64,000 nucleotides of DNA from an uncultured Tenacibaculum sp. (GTDB lineage Bacteria > Bacteroidota > Bacteroidia > Flavobacteriales > Flavobacteriaceae): assembly GCA_947498055.1 (NCBI GenBank), contig CANMJA010000004.1, positions 153,108 through 217,107 on the forward strand. The letters run 5' to 3'. Below are positions 50,117 to 60,545 of the stretch, in pieces (position 1 is the first letter of the stretch; every line of letters begins with the position of its first letter). The notes under the pieces were generated by a model. That model saw only the letters and a list, made by a program, of their open reading frames with translations, did no database searches and was not told the origin of the DNA. The translations under genes were made by a program, and so were the position numbers.

Positions 50117-50411
50117 ATTTCTTTTTCTGCTTTTATATTAATAGAAGAAAATAATTTAGAAATAGCTATTTAGAAAAATGCCATAAATTTCTTGGTACAT
50201 CATAAGTAGCCCAAAACTTTTTATAATAATTTGCGTCAAACGATTTATAATTTGGAACAGTAATAATTAGAAACCATTTTCTTTTAATAATTCTTTTAAT
50301 TTAAAATATACGATTCTAAATTTTGTATATGTTCTAAAACATGCCAAATGGTTATTATATCGTACTACTTCCCTTCTATTTCTTCTAATTTTTTTTAATT
50401 AAATTTTTAGT
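50117..50411 (-). pseudogene. Decayed partial duplicate of the methyltransferase at 49064-49915
   Basis: Near-identical to 49231-49533 with substitutions and small indels disrupting the frame. Confidence 0.85.
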
Positions 50412-50698
50412 ATCCGTCTTGGTTTTTTCTTTCTTTTACTGAGAGATAATCGAAGTATTTGCATAAAAGAAAAGAAGATAGAAATCATCATTTTATAAGT
50501 AACTAAACAATTAAAATAAAGACGTCAATGCTAATTATTTTGAGTTAGGGAAAAGTGTATCGAGAATTATTTTTAAACTGAAATTATGATTATAGATATA
50601 ATTTTTCTCCAATTTATTCTGAAAAATTACTCTAATTGACAGAATTTTACTATAAATGTATAACAGCCTATAATTGATTTTGGTTAATTAATTTTATA

Positions 50699-50714
50699 TG
50701 TTCCACATGAAACA
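50699..50714. promoter_or_regulatory. parS-like site TGTTCCACATGAAACA
   Basis: Palindrome matching parS core. Confidence 0.75.
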
Positions 50715-50877
50715 ATTTAATTTTTATAATTGTAAATGATAATTTATGTTGTGTAGATTTTAATATTATAATCAGATCTAAGAATATTTCTTGGATGTTT
50801 TTTATTGAAATAAATAATGTTTTTTATAAAATAATTTCATTAGCACTTAATGTTGATTTTGTATTATGCCTATTTAA

Positions 50878-50893
50878 TGTTTCACATGGAACA
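50878..50893. promoter_or_regulatory. parS-like site TGTTTCACATGGAACA
   Basis: Palindrome matching parS core. Confidence 0.75.
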
Positions 50894-51461
50894 ATAGATA
50901 ATTTTTAAATATTATAATTTTATATTAATTAAGAGAATTGAATAGATATAATTCTATATTAAATAATACTTTCTTTTCTTATTGTAAATAAACCTCAGTA
51001 TTGAAAGTATAAAGTGATTCAGTTAACTCCTCTCCTATTTCTTGTTTTTAAATAGATAGAACTTCCATGAATTAAATTTTATTTAAGAATGACTTTGACG
51101 TAATTTATATATGTTTAGTAACAAATAAAAACAACTATTTTAAAAACTTTATTCTTGTCTTCGAATTTGTAAATATAATTTAAGTGAAGTATAGTTTTCT
51201 TATCAAAAGACCGTGAAATAAAAAACATACTTTAACTCAACTCAGTTGAATTAGTAGATAATATTATGTAGTTTTTATTTTAATTAAAGTATAAATTTGA
51301 TATATATTATAAGGAAAGTTTTTTACTCTACGTGATAAAAATATTCTTGTAAAAAAATGAATTTCTTGAACGGTAGTATATGTAAAATATGATATTATAT
51401 ATAGAATTAGTATAATTGATTTTATGATAAATTGTATTCTTTTTTCTATGTATAAAAAAAA

Positions 51462-51477
51462 CGTTCCACATGGAACG
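51462..51477. promoter_or_regulatory. parS-like palindrome CGTTCCACATGGAACG, also terminator-like (flanking A/T tracts)
   Basis: Palindrome just 3' of mnmG. Confidence 0.6.
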
Positions 51478-51506
51478 TTTTTAAAAAATATAGTATTTAA
51501 GTTAAA

Positions 51507-53384
51507 TTATCTACCCATATAAACTAATAAAACGGAAACATCACTTGGTGAAACTCCACTAATTCTACTAGCCTGAGAAATACTTGTAGGTTTTATTTTA
51601 GTTAATTTTTCACGAGCTTCATAGGATAGCGATTTTACTTTGGTATAATCAAAACTTGAAGGAATAGGAACATTCTCTAGTCTATTTAACTTGTCAGCAT
51701 TATTTTTTTCTTTAGCTATATATCCAGAATATTTTAAATGTATCTCTACCTGCTCTATTATTTCTTGATCAATATTATTTTCTAAAGTAAAAGTTTTAAG
51801 ATTTTCTATAGCTAATAAATCTTTAAAGTTTAATTGTGGTCTTGCAGCTATTTTATAAAGCTTCATAGATTGACTTATAGCAGCAAGATTCTTTCCTTCT
51901 AATATTGGATTTATTTCTTCTTTAGAAACACTTAAATCTTTAATAAATTGAATGGTCTTCTCTGTTTTTTCTTTCTTTTCAATTACTCTATCCATTCTTT
52001 CTTTAGAAGCTAAACCTAACTCATAAGATCTTGGAGTTAATCTTAAATCAGCATTGTCCTGTCTTAATAGAGTTCTATATTCTGCTCTAGATGTAAACAT
52101 TCTATAAGGTTCTTCTGTACCTTTAGTAATTAAATCATCTATTAAAACACCTATATATGCCTCACTTCTTTTTAATATAAAAGGTTCTTTATTTTGAACT
52201 TTTAATGCAGCATTTATACCAGCCATTAAACCTTGCGATGCAGCTTCTTCATAACCTGTAGTACCATTAATTTGACCTGCAAAAAATAGATTTTCTATTA
52301 ATTTTGTTTCTAAAGAATGCGTTAATTGTGTTGGTGGAAAGTAATCATATTCGATAGCATAACCATATCTAAAGAATTTTACATTTTCAAAACCAGCAAT
52401 AGAACGTATTGCTTTATCTTGAACATCTTCAGGTAAAGAAGTAGAAAAACCATTTACATAAATTTCTACAGTAGTCCAACCTTCAGGTTCTACAAAAATT
52501 TGATGCCTTTCTTTTTCAGCAAAACGATTAATTTTATCTTCTACAGAAGGACAATATCTTGGGCCGGTTGATTTAATACGACCATTAAACATTGGCGAAC
52601 GATCGAAACCTTCTTTTAATAATTCATGTGTTTTTTGATTGGTATATGTTAGATAACAAGAACGTTGTTTTTGTAATGGTTTTGTACTTGGTAAATAGGA
52701 AAATTTCTCTGTTTTTTCATCTCCAGGTTGCTCTGTCATTTTAGAATAATCTAAAGATCTACCATCTACTCTTGGAGGAGTTCCTGTTTTCATCCTACCA
52801 GATTCAAAACCTTTTTCTACTAAATCTTCAGTAATACCTGTGGAAGCTCCTTCTCCTGCTCTACCACCACCAAAAGTTTTCTCTCCAATATGAATTAAAC
52901 CATTTAAGAAAGTTCCAGCAGTTAAAATTACTGTCTTTGCTTTTATTTCTAAACCAAGAGCTGTTTTAACACCAATAATTTTATTACTATCGAATATAAG
53001 TCCATTTACAGAATCTTGATAAAAATCTAAGTTATCAGTTTGTTCTAGCATCGTTCTCCAGCATTCTGCAAACTGCATTCTATCAGATTGCGCTCTTGGG
53101 CTCCACATTGCAGGGCCTTTAGATTTATTTAGCATTTTAAACTGAATAGCAGTGTTATCAGTAACAATTCCACTATAACCACCTAATGCATCAATTTCTC
53201 TTACAATTTGTCCTTTTGCAATACCACCCATTGCAGGATTACAACTCATTTGGGCAATGTTTTGCAAGTTCATTGTTATCAACAATGTTTTAGCTCCCAT
53301 ATTTGCACTACCGGCTGCAGCTTCACTACCAGCATGGCCACCTCCTACTACAATAACATCATACGTTGTTGTAAATAAACTCAT
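51507..53384 (-). CDS. mnmG: tRNA uridine-5-carboxymethylaminomethyl modification enzyme MnmG (GidA)
   Basis: YDVIVVGGGHAGSEAAAGSANMGAKTLLITMN, SCNPAMGGIAKGQIVREIDALGG, GTGTPPRVDGRS-type motif (RMKTGTPPRVDGRS). Confidence 0.97.
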   Translation of the reverse strand: MSLFTTTYDVIVVGGGHAGSEAAAGSANMGAKTLLITMNLQNIAQMSCNPAMGGIAKGQIVREIDALGGYSGIVTDNTAIQFKMLNKSKGPAMWSPRAQSDRMQFAECWRTMLEQTDNLDFYQDSVNGLIFDSNKIIGVKTALGLEIKAKTVILTAGTFLNGLIHIGEKTFGGGRAGEGASTGITEDLVEKGFESGRMKTGTPPRVDGRSLDYSKMTEQPGDEKTEKFSYLPSTKPLQKQRSCYLTYTNQKTHELLKEGFDRSPMFNGRIKSTGPRYCPSVEDKINRFAEKERHQIFVEPEGWTTVEIYVNGFSTSLPEDVQDKAIRSIAGFENVKFFRYGYAIEYDYFPPTQLTHSLETKLIENLFFAGQINGTTGYEEAASQGLMAGINAALKVQNKEPFILKRSEAYIGVLIDDLITKGTEEPYRMFTSRAEYRTLLRQDNADLRLTPRSYELGLASKERMDRVIEKKEKTEKTIQFIKDLSVSKEEINPILEGKNLAAISQSMKLYKIAARPQLNFKDLLAIENLKTFTLENNIDQEIIEQVEIHLKYSGYIAKEKNNADKLNRLENVPIPSSFDYTKVKSLSYEAREKLTKIKPTSISQASRISGVSPSDVSVLLVYMGR

Positions 53385-53427
53385 TTTATATAAAGTTTTT
53401 CTTGATTTTAGTAAAAATAAAAAAGTC

Positions 53428-53443
53428 CGTTCCACGTGGAACG
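53428..53443. promoter_or_regulatory. parS-like palindrome CGTTCCACGTGGAACG within longer AGTCCGTTCCACGTGGAACGGACT
   Basis: Perfect palindrome between mnmG and ybeY; may also be a terminator. Confidence 0.65.
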
Positions 53444-53445
53444 GA

Positions 53446-53859
53446 CTACAAATTTAATGTTTTTAAACAACTATTTTCTTTGTCTCTCATTAATTGTTTT
53501 TCATCATCCGTTTTATCTTTAAAACCCATATAATGTAAAACACCATGTATAATTACCCTATGTAATTCTTCTTTAAAAGTAACATTAAAAGTTTTTGAAT
53601 TTTCTTTTACTCTTTCTACAGATATAAAAATATCTCCACCTACTAATTTTCCTAAAGTATAATCAAAACTAATAATATCTGTAAAAGTATCATGCTCTAA
53701 AAATTCTACATTTATTTTATGTAAATAGGTGTCATCACAAAAAATATAATTAATTTCTCCTAGTTCATATTCCTCTTTTTCTATACATTTTAAAATCCAT
53801 TCAGATGTTTTTTCCTCGTTTAAAAGAGTAAAATTTGTTTCGTAGTTAAAGCTTATCAT
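53446..53859 (-). CDS. ybeY: Endoribonuclease YbeY
   Basis: HDTFTDIISFDY..GGDIFIS, HRVIIHGVLHYMGFKDKTDDEKQLM. Confidence 0.95.
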   Translation of the reverse strand: MISFNYETNFTLLNEEKTSEWILKCIEKEEYELGEINYIFCDDTYLHKINVEFLEHDTFTDIISFDYTLGKLVGGDIFISVERVKENSKTFNVTFKEELHRVIIHGVLHYMGFKDKTDDEKQLMRDKENSCLKTLNL

Positions 53860-55246
53860 TAAATAATTGTATTGTATTTGTTTTTTTAGAATATACCATG
53901 TATCTGAAATCTTTATTTATAAAACAGTAAGATTTCATTGAAAAATCTTTATTATTTCTTAATCTTTCAGCAGGTATGTTTTTGTTTATTTTTGGATAAA
54001 TAGGTTTAAATAATTTTTGATTTAAAAGAACACCATTTTTATCTATTAATAACTCAAAAAAGCGTTTATTAACTTGGGTTCTGGCATAATTAAATGCAAA
54101 TTCGTCTGGTTGACTAGGTCCGTGTAACGGAGGTGTGTTTTGTATAAAATCTTTTTGATGTAATTTCCATAATCTTTCTTGTTGTTGAAAAAACCACCAA
54201 TGGCGATTTATATTAATGTTTTGAAAATCTACATAATTTAAACGAATTCTATAAGTGTCATTGATAGATTTATTAATAGTAATTGTTGGTGTATACCACC
54301 TTAAACTACTATTTTTTAAAAAACTTTTTATTCCTTCAAAATTCTTATTTCCTTTAATTTTTAAATTTAAAGTAGAATCTATAACTATCTTATTTATAAT
54401 TCCCTTGTTTTTTGCATCAACTATTTGAATAATTCCTTGATTTTTATTCAAAGCTAATTGATAGAGATGCTCATCAGAATAAAAAGTAGCCATTTTTTTA
54501 TAACTAATACTATCTTCTTTTTTTATGGTATAATTTATTTTATCTAAAGAAGTGTTTTTTCTGTTTAATAAAAGTTCTGTTACTTCTGTTTTAAGCTCCT
54601 TATATTTATCCCAAGTTAAAATTAATGTATCATCATTAATATAAATTTTTCTTTTTTTGGTAGACCCATCTATTACAAATTGATCTGTTTTAATACTACT
54701 TAACCCCTTGCTTTTAAAAAATAAATTTAAAGGATCTTTGTGGTTTTTAAAATGATAAACAAAAGAGTTTTCCTTATTTCCACGATATTGATTAATAGTC
54801 AACTTTTTTTTGTTTTTATATAATAGTGTAGAAACTCCTTCTTCTTCAAAAGAACCAAAAAAATCTGAATGAGGTTTTACAGGATCTTTTAATACTTTAT
54901 TGTTAGTAATGTTAATAGTAGTTTTTATTAATTTTTTTTCAGAAGATTTTGGTCTAAAAAAAAGAACTAGAATATTATTGTTTTTATGAAAAGAAACAAT
55001 TTCAATCTCTTTTTTATTTTCAATTAAAGCTAGTTTTTTGATTGTTTTTCCATCAAAAATATAAGGGTGAATAGTATGTAGTTTATTTAACTTATTAATG
55101 CTAAAAATAAGATGTAAAGACAAATCTTGAGAAAGCTTACCAGATAAAGTACTTTTCAATTTATAATTATCAGGTAATTGAATAGTATTTGCAAATAGGA
55201 AGTTTGAAAATAATAGTAATAGTATTAAAAAGTATTTTTTGACCAT
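53846..55246 (-). CDS. Hypothetical secreted protein, paralog of 55316-56743
   Basis: Signal peptide; shared FxGKLSxxLSxHLIF, GPSQPdE, RFFELLIdxxGx motifs. Confidence 0.7.
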   Translation of the reverse strand: MVKKYFLILLLLFSNFLFANTIQLPDNYKLKSTLSGKLSQDLSLHLIFSINKLNKLHTIHPYIFDGKTIKKLALIENKKEIEIVSFHKNNNILVLFFRPKSSEKKLIKTTINITNNKVLKDPVKPHSDFFGSFEEEGVSTLLYKNKKKLTINQYRGNKENSFVYHFKNHKDPLNLFFKSKGLSSIKTDQFVIDGSTKKRKIYINDDTLILTWDKYKELKTEVTELLLNRKNTSLDKINYTIKKEDSISYKKMATFYSDEHLYQLALNKNQGIIQIVDAKNKGIINKIVIDSTLNLKIKGNKNFEGIKSFLKNSSLRWYTPTITINKSINDTYRIRLNYVDFQNININRHWWFFQQQERLWKLHQKDFIQNTPPLHGPSQPDEFAFNYARTQVNKRFFELLIDKNGVLLNQKLFKPIYPKINKNIPAERLRNNKDFSMKSYCFINKDFRYMVYSKKTNTIQLFNDKL

Positions 55247-55315
55247 TTGATTTAGCTTTTAAAAATGATACTTATTTACGTTACTAAAGATAAAAAATGT
55301 TTTGCATAAATGGTG

Positions 55316-56743
55316 TTATTCTAATAATTTCGTTTTTATAAGAAATTCTTTGTTTTTTCTTGAATAAAAGATATATCGAAAACTATCTTTTAAAAAACAG
55401 CTAGATTTATGTTTTAAAAGAGTCTTTTCCTCTAATTCATCTATATATTTATTCTTGTTAATTTCTTTATAGAAAGATTCAGGTAGACTTTCTTCTGAAA
55501 CCAAACCTTTGTTATTTATTAATAATTCAAAAAAACGTTCTTTCTTATTTGTAACAGCACCATTAAATATTTTTTCATTAGGTTGTGAAGGACCAAAACC
55601 AGAAGGAGCACTAAAATTCATGTTTTGCATATGCATTTGGTTTTGCCACATCATGAATTGATGATGATGCCACCACCAGTTGTAATGATAGTTATAACTA
55701 GCATCTACATAATCAACACGAATCTTAATCTTATCCGTTTTAGTTTTGTTAACAGTAATGGTAGGCTCGTATTTATTTCTACTAGCATTTTTTAAAAACT
55801 CTTTTACACCTGTAAAGTTTGAGTTGCTTTTAATTTTAGAAATTAATGATTCATTAAGATCGATAGTATTTAACAATTCTTTATTTCTTGAATCGTATAT
55901 TTTAATTCTTCCATTTTTCTTGTGTAAACTTAAAAGAAATAACTTTTTATTGGAAAAATAAGAGGTGTGTTTTTTAAATTTTTTAGAACTACTTTGGTTT
56001 AAAAAAGAAAAAATTTCAGGTTGTTCTATTACTTCTTTTTCCATAGAAATTCGAAAAAGAGAAGTAGTTTTCTTTTTTAAGTTGTCTTTTGTGAAAATTA
56101 TTTCATTTTTATTTAGATATGCTTTTAATGAAGTAGTAGCTCCATTAGCTACAAACTCATTTGTTTTTAATGCTGTAATAGAGTTGTCTTTAAAAAACTT
56201 TTTAATAGGATCTTTTTTTCCAGTAAAATTATAAACAGATTCCTTAGTTTTATTTAAAGAAATAAAATTTTTGAATAGTAAAGCATCCTCTGTTTTATAA
56301 ATTAAAACAGAACGGTTTTTTTCTCTAAATGAAGTTATAAAATCTTCGTGAGGAATTTCTTCAGAAATAACATGTTGTTTATTAACAATATCTATATCTA
56401 CTTTTTTTAAATATGCAGTCTTTTTTTTATCATAACTTAATAAAAGAGTTAATATATTATTCTCTTGATGAAAAGAAACAATAGAAAAAGGTTTAGTATG
56501 TATAATCTCTGGTAATTTTTCTATTTTATTTCCATCAAAAACATATGTAAACACTTCTTGTTTTTTTGTTTTTTTGTTTTTGGCGAAAATTAAATGGAAA
56601 GAACTATTTTCAGATAAATTACCTGAAAATGTATTCTTAATTTTATAATATTTTTCAAGTTTAATTTTGTTTTTTAATTCTTCATTAGCAAATAATATAG
56701 TTGTAAAAAATAACACAACTATACATAAAGTATTCTTTATCAT
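55316..56743 (-). CDS. Hypothetical secreted protein with His/Trp/Met-rich segment
   Basis: Signal peptide; YNYHYNWWWHHHQFMMWQNQMHMQNM; starts immediately after the DUF4175 stop. Confidence 0.7.
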   Translation of the reverse strand: MIKNTLCIVVLFFTTILFANEELKNKIKLEKYYKIKNTFSGNLSENSSFHLIFAKNKKTKKQEVFTYVFDGNKIEKLPEIIHTKPFSIVSFHQENNILTLLLSYDKKKTAYLKKVDIDIVNKQHVISEEIPHEDFITSFREKNRSVLIYKTEDALLFKNFISLNKTKESVYNFTGKKDPIKKFFKDNSITALKTNEFVANGATTSLKAYLNKNEIIFTKDNLKKKTTSLFRISMEKEVIEQPEIFSFLNQSSSKKFKKHTSYFSNKKLFLLSLHKKNGRIKIYDSRNKELLNTIDLNESLISKIKSNSNFTGVKEFLKNASRNKYEPTITVNKTKTDKIKIRVDYVDASYNYHYNWWWHHHQFMMWQNQMHMQNMNFSAPSGFGPSQPNEKIFNGAVTNKKERFFELLINNKGLVSEESLPESFYKEINKNKYIDELEEKTLLKHKSSCFLKDSFRYIFYSRKNKEFLIKTKLLE

Positions 56744-56744
56744 T

Positions 56745-59700
56745 TTAATTGTTTTTAAAGTATTCTTGTACCTTTTTCTTGTATTCTTGGCGTAAAGGTA
56801 AAGATTGTCTGTTTAATATTTCTGTTTGATTAAAAAACTGCTTTTTAAACTTTAATTCTTCAGCCTTGTTTTTATTATACTGTATTAAATTACTGGTAGA
56901 TTTTCTCTTTTTTTCTTGACCTTGTTCAAAGGTAGCTTTATCTAATTTTAATAATTCATAATTTAAACGCTGCATGCGTTGAATAGTGTTTTGGTTAAAA
57001 CCTTTCTCTAAAATTTCATTTTCTAGTTGCTCCATTTCTTTTAATGCTTTTTTAGCTTTCCCATTACCACCTTTACCTTCTTTTAAAGCATTTTGTAATT
57101 CTTGTCTCAACTCACTTTGTTCTTTATAAATTTTATAAAGTTCTCCATTTAAATCTTCCCCTCCATTTGGTTTTCCATCTTTACTGTTTTTACCATTTTC
57201 TCCTCCTTCTCCACTCTGTTCTCCTTTTTTCCCTTTTTTTCCATCTTTCCCGTTTTTAGGTTTTCCATCTTTTCCTTTTTTCTGCATTCCTTTTTGCATT
57301 TTTTTCATTAATTCTTCTTGTTTCCCAATAATATCTGGTAAGCTAAAAGAATCTTTTCCACCTTTTCCTTTTCCACTACCAGGACTAGGGTTTTGCATAG
57401 CATCTAAAGTGTTACTAAGCATATCAGACAATTCATTAGCTGCAGTCATAACATAGCGTTGGTTAGATACACCATTTCTAAATCTACTTTCAGAAAAATT
57501 ATATAAAGATTGATTTAGATTATAATGAGCAGAAGCCAAATGATCCTGAATTTCAGAACTTATGTCTGGTACTCTCATAGATAATACAAATAAACTATCA
57601 TCTATGTGTTCAAAATAGGTTTTTAATTGATGTTGATTTCGTAAATTTTTACCAAAATTAGGATGTGCAGAAGTAGTATTTGAAAATTTTTCCATTAACT
57701 TTTCTTGATCTAAAGAAAAAGTAATTAAGTTTTCAACAATACTTCTCAAATCATCCATGTTTTCTTCTTGCATTTCACTGCTCATCATTTGCATAGATTG
57801 CTGCATTTTCTGACTCATTTGCTTCATTTTTTTAGCAGCATTTTTTTGGTTTTTCTTCGATTGCTCTTTTTGTTGTTTTTCTATATTTTCTTCAGCTTTC
57901 TTTAAATCCTCCTCAGTCTTTTTTTGTAAATCTTCATTTTTAGGAAGATCCATAGGATCCTTTAATTTTTCATTTTCTTTTTTTAAATCTTTTAAACTTT
58001 CTTTTACTTTATCAAACTCTTTTTTAATTTCACTTTGTTCTTCCTTAGTGCTATCCTTTTTACTTAATTCTTCTTGTTTTTTAGCAAGTTCTTCTAATTT
58101 ATCAGAAATCTGATTCATTTTTTGTTCTACATAATAACGTTTTGCAAGTTCTAAAACACGTTCTAAACTTTTCTCTTGCTGCTTATTTTGTTGTGCTAGT
58201 TCTTTCGTTTTTTTAATAAGATCTTCTTTATTTAGCTTTTCAGCCATTTTCTTTAAATCATTTAATAACTTTTGCTGTTTTTCTAGCTTTTTTAATTCTT
58301 CTATTCTTTGTTGTATATTTTCTTTTTTCTTTTTTAAAGTTTCATTTTCTTCTTTCTTTTCAGAAAAATTTTCTTGTAATTTTTTAGTTTGCCTCTGCAT
58401 CATTTGTTTATATTGCTCTTGGCGTTTTATTACATTTTGAATTTTCTTCTGATCGTTCCAATTCATATTCTTTTTATTTTGCAAATCGAATTGTACCTTT
58501 TCTAACTCTTTTTTACTTTTTTGTTGATTTTTTAATGAATTTTCTAAATTTTCTAAATGATTTTGTTGTTCTAGTAATAATTCTTCTTCTAATTCTTTCG
58601 TAGATTTCTTCTTATAAGAGAATTTTTCACTAACAGCCTTTTTACGACCATTTACCGCATCGTTATCATATACTCTAAAATAGATTTCATAGTGTACACC
58701 ATCCTCTAATTTTAAATTATCAGGAAATTTTGAAAAGAAGCTTTGGAATGGTTCTCTTGTTGTTTTAATAGTTTTAAACAACTGTTTATTAGGTTTTTGT
58801 GAATCATAATAAACCATTTCTAATTTACTAATTCCATAATCATCTGTAATTTGACCAGCAAAATAAACAGGTCCACGTGAAACACTATCTATGTTAGATT
58901 TTATGCTAATTGAAGGTTTTTCATCTTTAATAGTGGCTATAGAAAATTGTAGTTTTTCATAATTTTTAAGTTTATTATTTGAAGTACTTATTTGATAATC
59001 AGTATTTTTAGATATTTTTTTGGCATAACTAAATTCATTAAAATTATCTTTTTTAAATAATTCATTTAGTTCCCCTTCTTCATAATTTACAGATTCGGTT
59101 TCAGTAGTTGTAGTAACCCATTTCACATAAGTTCCTTCAGGAACCGTAATATTTGCAGCATTTGGTAAAACTTCCTTTTTCTTTTTTAAATATTTTGGAT
59201 AATTAACCAACATCTGTATGTTTTGTATACTCGGTGTTTTTATAATAGAAATACTATAATTAGGAGATGTAATACCATTGGCCTCTACATAAAAATTAGT
59301 GTTTGCCTCCACTTTATTAAAAGTATAAGAAAAAAGACCAGCACCATTATTTTCTAAATAATATTGTTGATTATTAAAAATTATTTTTGCTTCTTCAGGA
59401 ATTACTTCCCCTTTAGTTTCTGCATAAACAGTTAAAGGTTTTCCTTGTATTACTTCTAAATTTTTATTAGTTAATTGGAAATAAAAAGGTGCTGGCGGAT
59501 TATATGCGGTATTATGATTAACAACTCTATTTAAACTTTGAGATAATTTATCACTAGCACCAGATATAAGTGTAATTAACCAAATAAAAAGAGGAATAAA
59601 AAGGTACTTTAAATACTTTAAATTTACTGAAAAATTAATAGCATTTACAAAAGGAATAGGTTGTAATTCATTGGCTTTTTGTTGAATACTTGCTAGTAAA

Positions 59701-60068
59701 AGTTCAGAGTTATTTTCACTAGTTTTTAATTGTAAAATATTTAATAACTTATCTTTTACTTCAGGAAAATGATTTCCAATTATTTTAGAAGATTCTACAT
59801 TAGATATTCCTTTTTTAAGACCAAACAATTTAAACAAAGGAAAAAAGACAAAACGAACCAATAAAGCAATTTCAACGAATATAAAAAGCCAAAAAAGAAA
59901 TGTTCTAGCATTTGGTTTTAACCATAAAAAATACTCAATGAATAAAGTAGCAAATAAATATAATAAACCAATAGAAGCAAATAATATACTTCCTTTAATA
60001 AGTTCATTTGTGTAATATTTTTTACTGAATGCTTGTAGTTTTCCTTCAATCAGATTAAAATCACTCAT
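56745..60068 (-). CDS. DUF4175-type large membrane protein with coiled-coil
   Basis: N-terminal TMs, central coiled-coil, Gly/Lys-rich linker, 1107 aa. Confidence 0.85.
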   Translation of the reverse strand: MSDFNLIEGKLQAFSKKYYTNELIKGSILFASIGLLYLFATLFIEYFLWLKPNARTFLFWLFIFVEIALLVRFVFFPLFKLFGLKKGISNVESSKIIGNHFPEVKDKLLNILQLKTSENNSELLLASIQQKANELQPIPFVNAINFSVNLKYLKYLFIPLFIWLITLISGASDKLSQSLNRVVNHNTAYNPPAPFYFQLTNKNLEVIQGKPLTVYAETKGEVIPEEAKIIFNNQQYYLENNGAGLFSYTFNKVEANTNFYVEANGITSPNYSISIIKTPSIQNIQMLVNYPKYLKKKKEVLPNAANITVPEGTYVKWVTTTTETESVNYEEGELNELFKKDNFNEFSYAKKISKNTDYQISTSNNKLKNYEKLQFSIATIKDEKPSISIKSNIDSVSRGPVYFAGQITDDYGISKLEMVYYDSQKPNKQLFKTIKTTREPFQSFFSKFPDNLKLEDGVHYEIYFRVYDNDAVNGRKKAVSEKFSYKKKSTKELEEELLLEQQNHLENLENSLKNQQKSKKELEKVQFDLQNKKNMNWNDQKKIQNVIKRQEQYKQMMQRQTKKLQENFSEKKEENETLKKKKENIQQRIEELKKLEKQQKLLNDLKKMAEKLNKEDLIKKTKELAQQNKQQEKSLERVLELAKRYYVEQKMNQISDKLEELAKKQEELSKKDSTKEEQSEIKKEFDKVKESLKDLKKENEKLKDPMDLPKNEDLQKKTEEDLKKAEENIEKQQKEQSKKNQKNAAKKMKQMSQKMQQSMQMMSSEMQEENMDDLRSIVENLITFSLDQEKLMEKFSNTTSAHPNFGKNLRNQHQLKTYFEHIDDSLFVLSMRVPDISSEIQDHLASAHYNLNQSLYNFSESRFRNGVSNQRYVMTAANELSDMLSNTLDAMQNPSPGSGKGKGGKDSFSLPDIIGKQEELMKKMQKGMQKKGKDGKPKNGKDGKKGKKGEQSGEGGENGKNSKDGKPNGGEDLNGELYKIYKEQSELRQELQNALKEGKGGNGKAKKALKEMEQLENEILEKGFNQNTIQRMQRLNYELLKLDKATFEQGQEKKRKSTSNLIQYNKNKAEELKFKKQFFNQTEILNRQSLPLRQEYKKKVQEYFKNN
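58869..58884. promoter_or_regulatory. parS-like site AGGTCCACGTGAAACA (in CDS)
   Basis: Partial parS match. Confidence 0.4.
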
Positions 60069-60266
60069 AATTCTAATGTTAACTCGTAAAGTTACTTAAT
60101 TTAAAATTGTATTAATAATAATTTCATTTTATAAAAACTTAATTTAAATTAATTAATAATACATTTTTGTTAAATAAATAATAAAAATGTTAATTAATTA
60201 TTAGTTGTAAAGCTTATTAAATAGATTTATTAAAATTTTAATTAAACCTATTAAATTTAAAACATT

Positions 60267-60500
60267 ATGAAAAATCAATTTTTAAGCATTATGAATGCAA
60301 AAGTTTTATCCAAAAAAGAACAAAAAAATATACAAGGAGGTATTTGGGAAAGTGGTGGTAGTTGTATGGTTACAGGCTGCGATCATGGTAGAGCTTTTGT
60401 TGGTTTTGAAGGAGGTCCTTGTGGTTTAGAATCTCCAACACCAGAATCATGTGTAGGAACAGTGAGAAATGGAAAATGTTGTATAGGATCTTTTCATTAA
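60267..60500 (+). CDS. Double-glycine-leader Cys-rich peptide (bacteriocin/RiPP-like)
   Basis: Leader MKNQFLSIMNAKVLSKKEQKNIQGG then 6-Cys core; terminator follows. Confidence 0.75.
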   Translation: MKNQFLSIMNAKVLSKKEQKNIQGGIWESGGSCMVTGCDHGRAFVGFEGGPCGLESPTPESCVGTVRNGKCCIGSFH

Positions 60501-60504
60501 AAAA

Positions 60505-60545
60505 CAGTAAAAAGCTATTCATTTTTGAATAGCTTTTTATTTTTT
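60505..60545. terminator. Intrinsic terminator
   Basis: AAAAAGCTATTCAtttTTGAATAGCTTTTTA. Confidence 0.8.

Noticed and set aside
51450-51490. Palindrome 3' of mnmG as only an intrinsic terminator
   Set aside because: Has A/T tracts on both sides and could terminate, but the core equals the parS-like family found nearby, so a terminator-only call is not justified.
57040-57400. Repetitive Gly/Lys-rich segment of the DUF4175 protein as a DNA repeat array
   Set aside because: Explained as a low-complexity protein linker; no regular nucleotide period.
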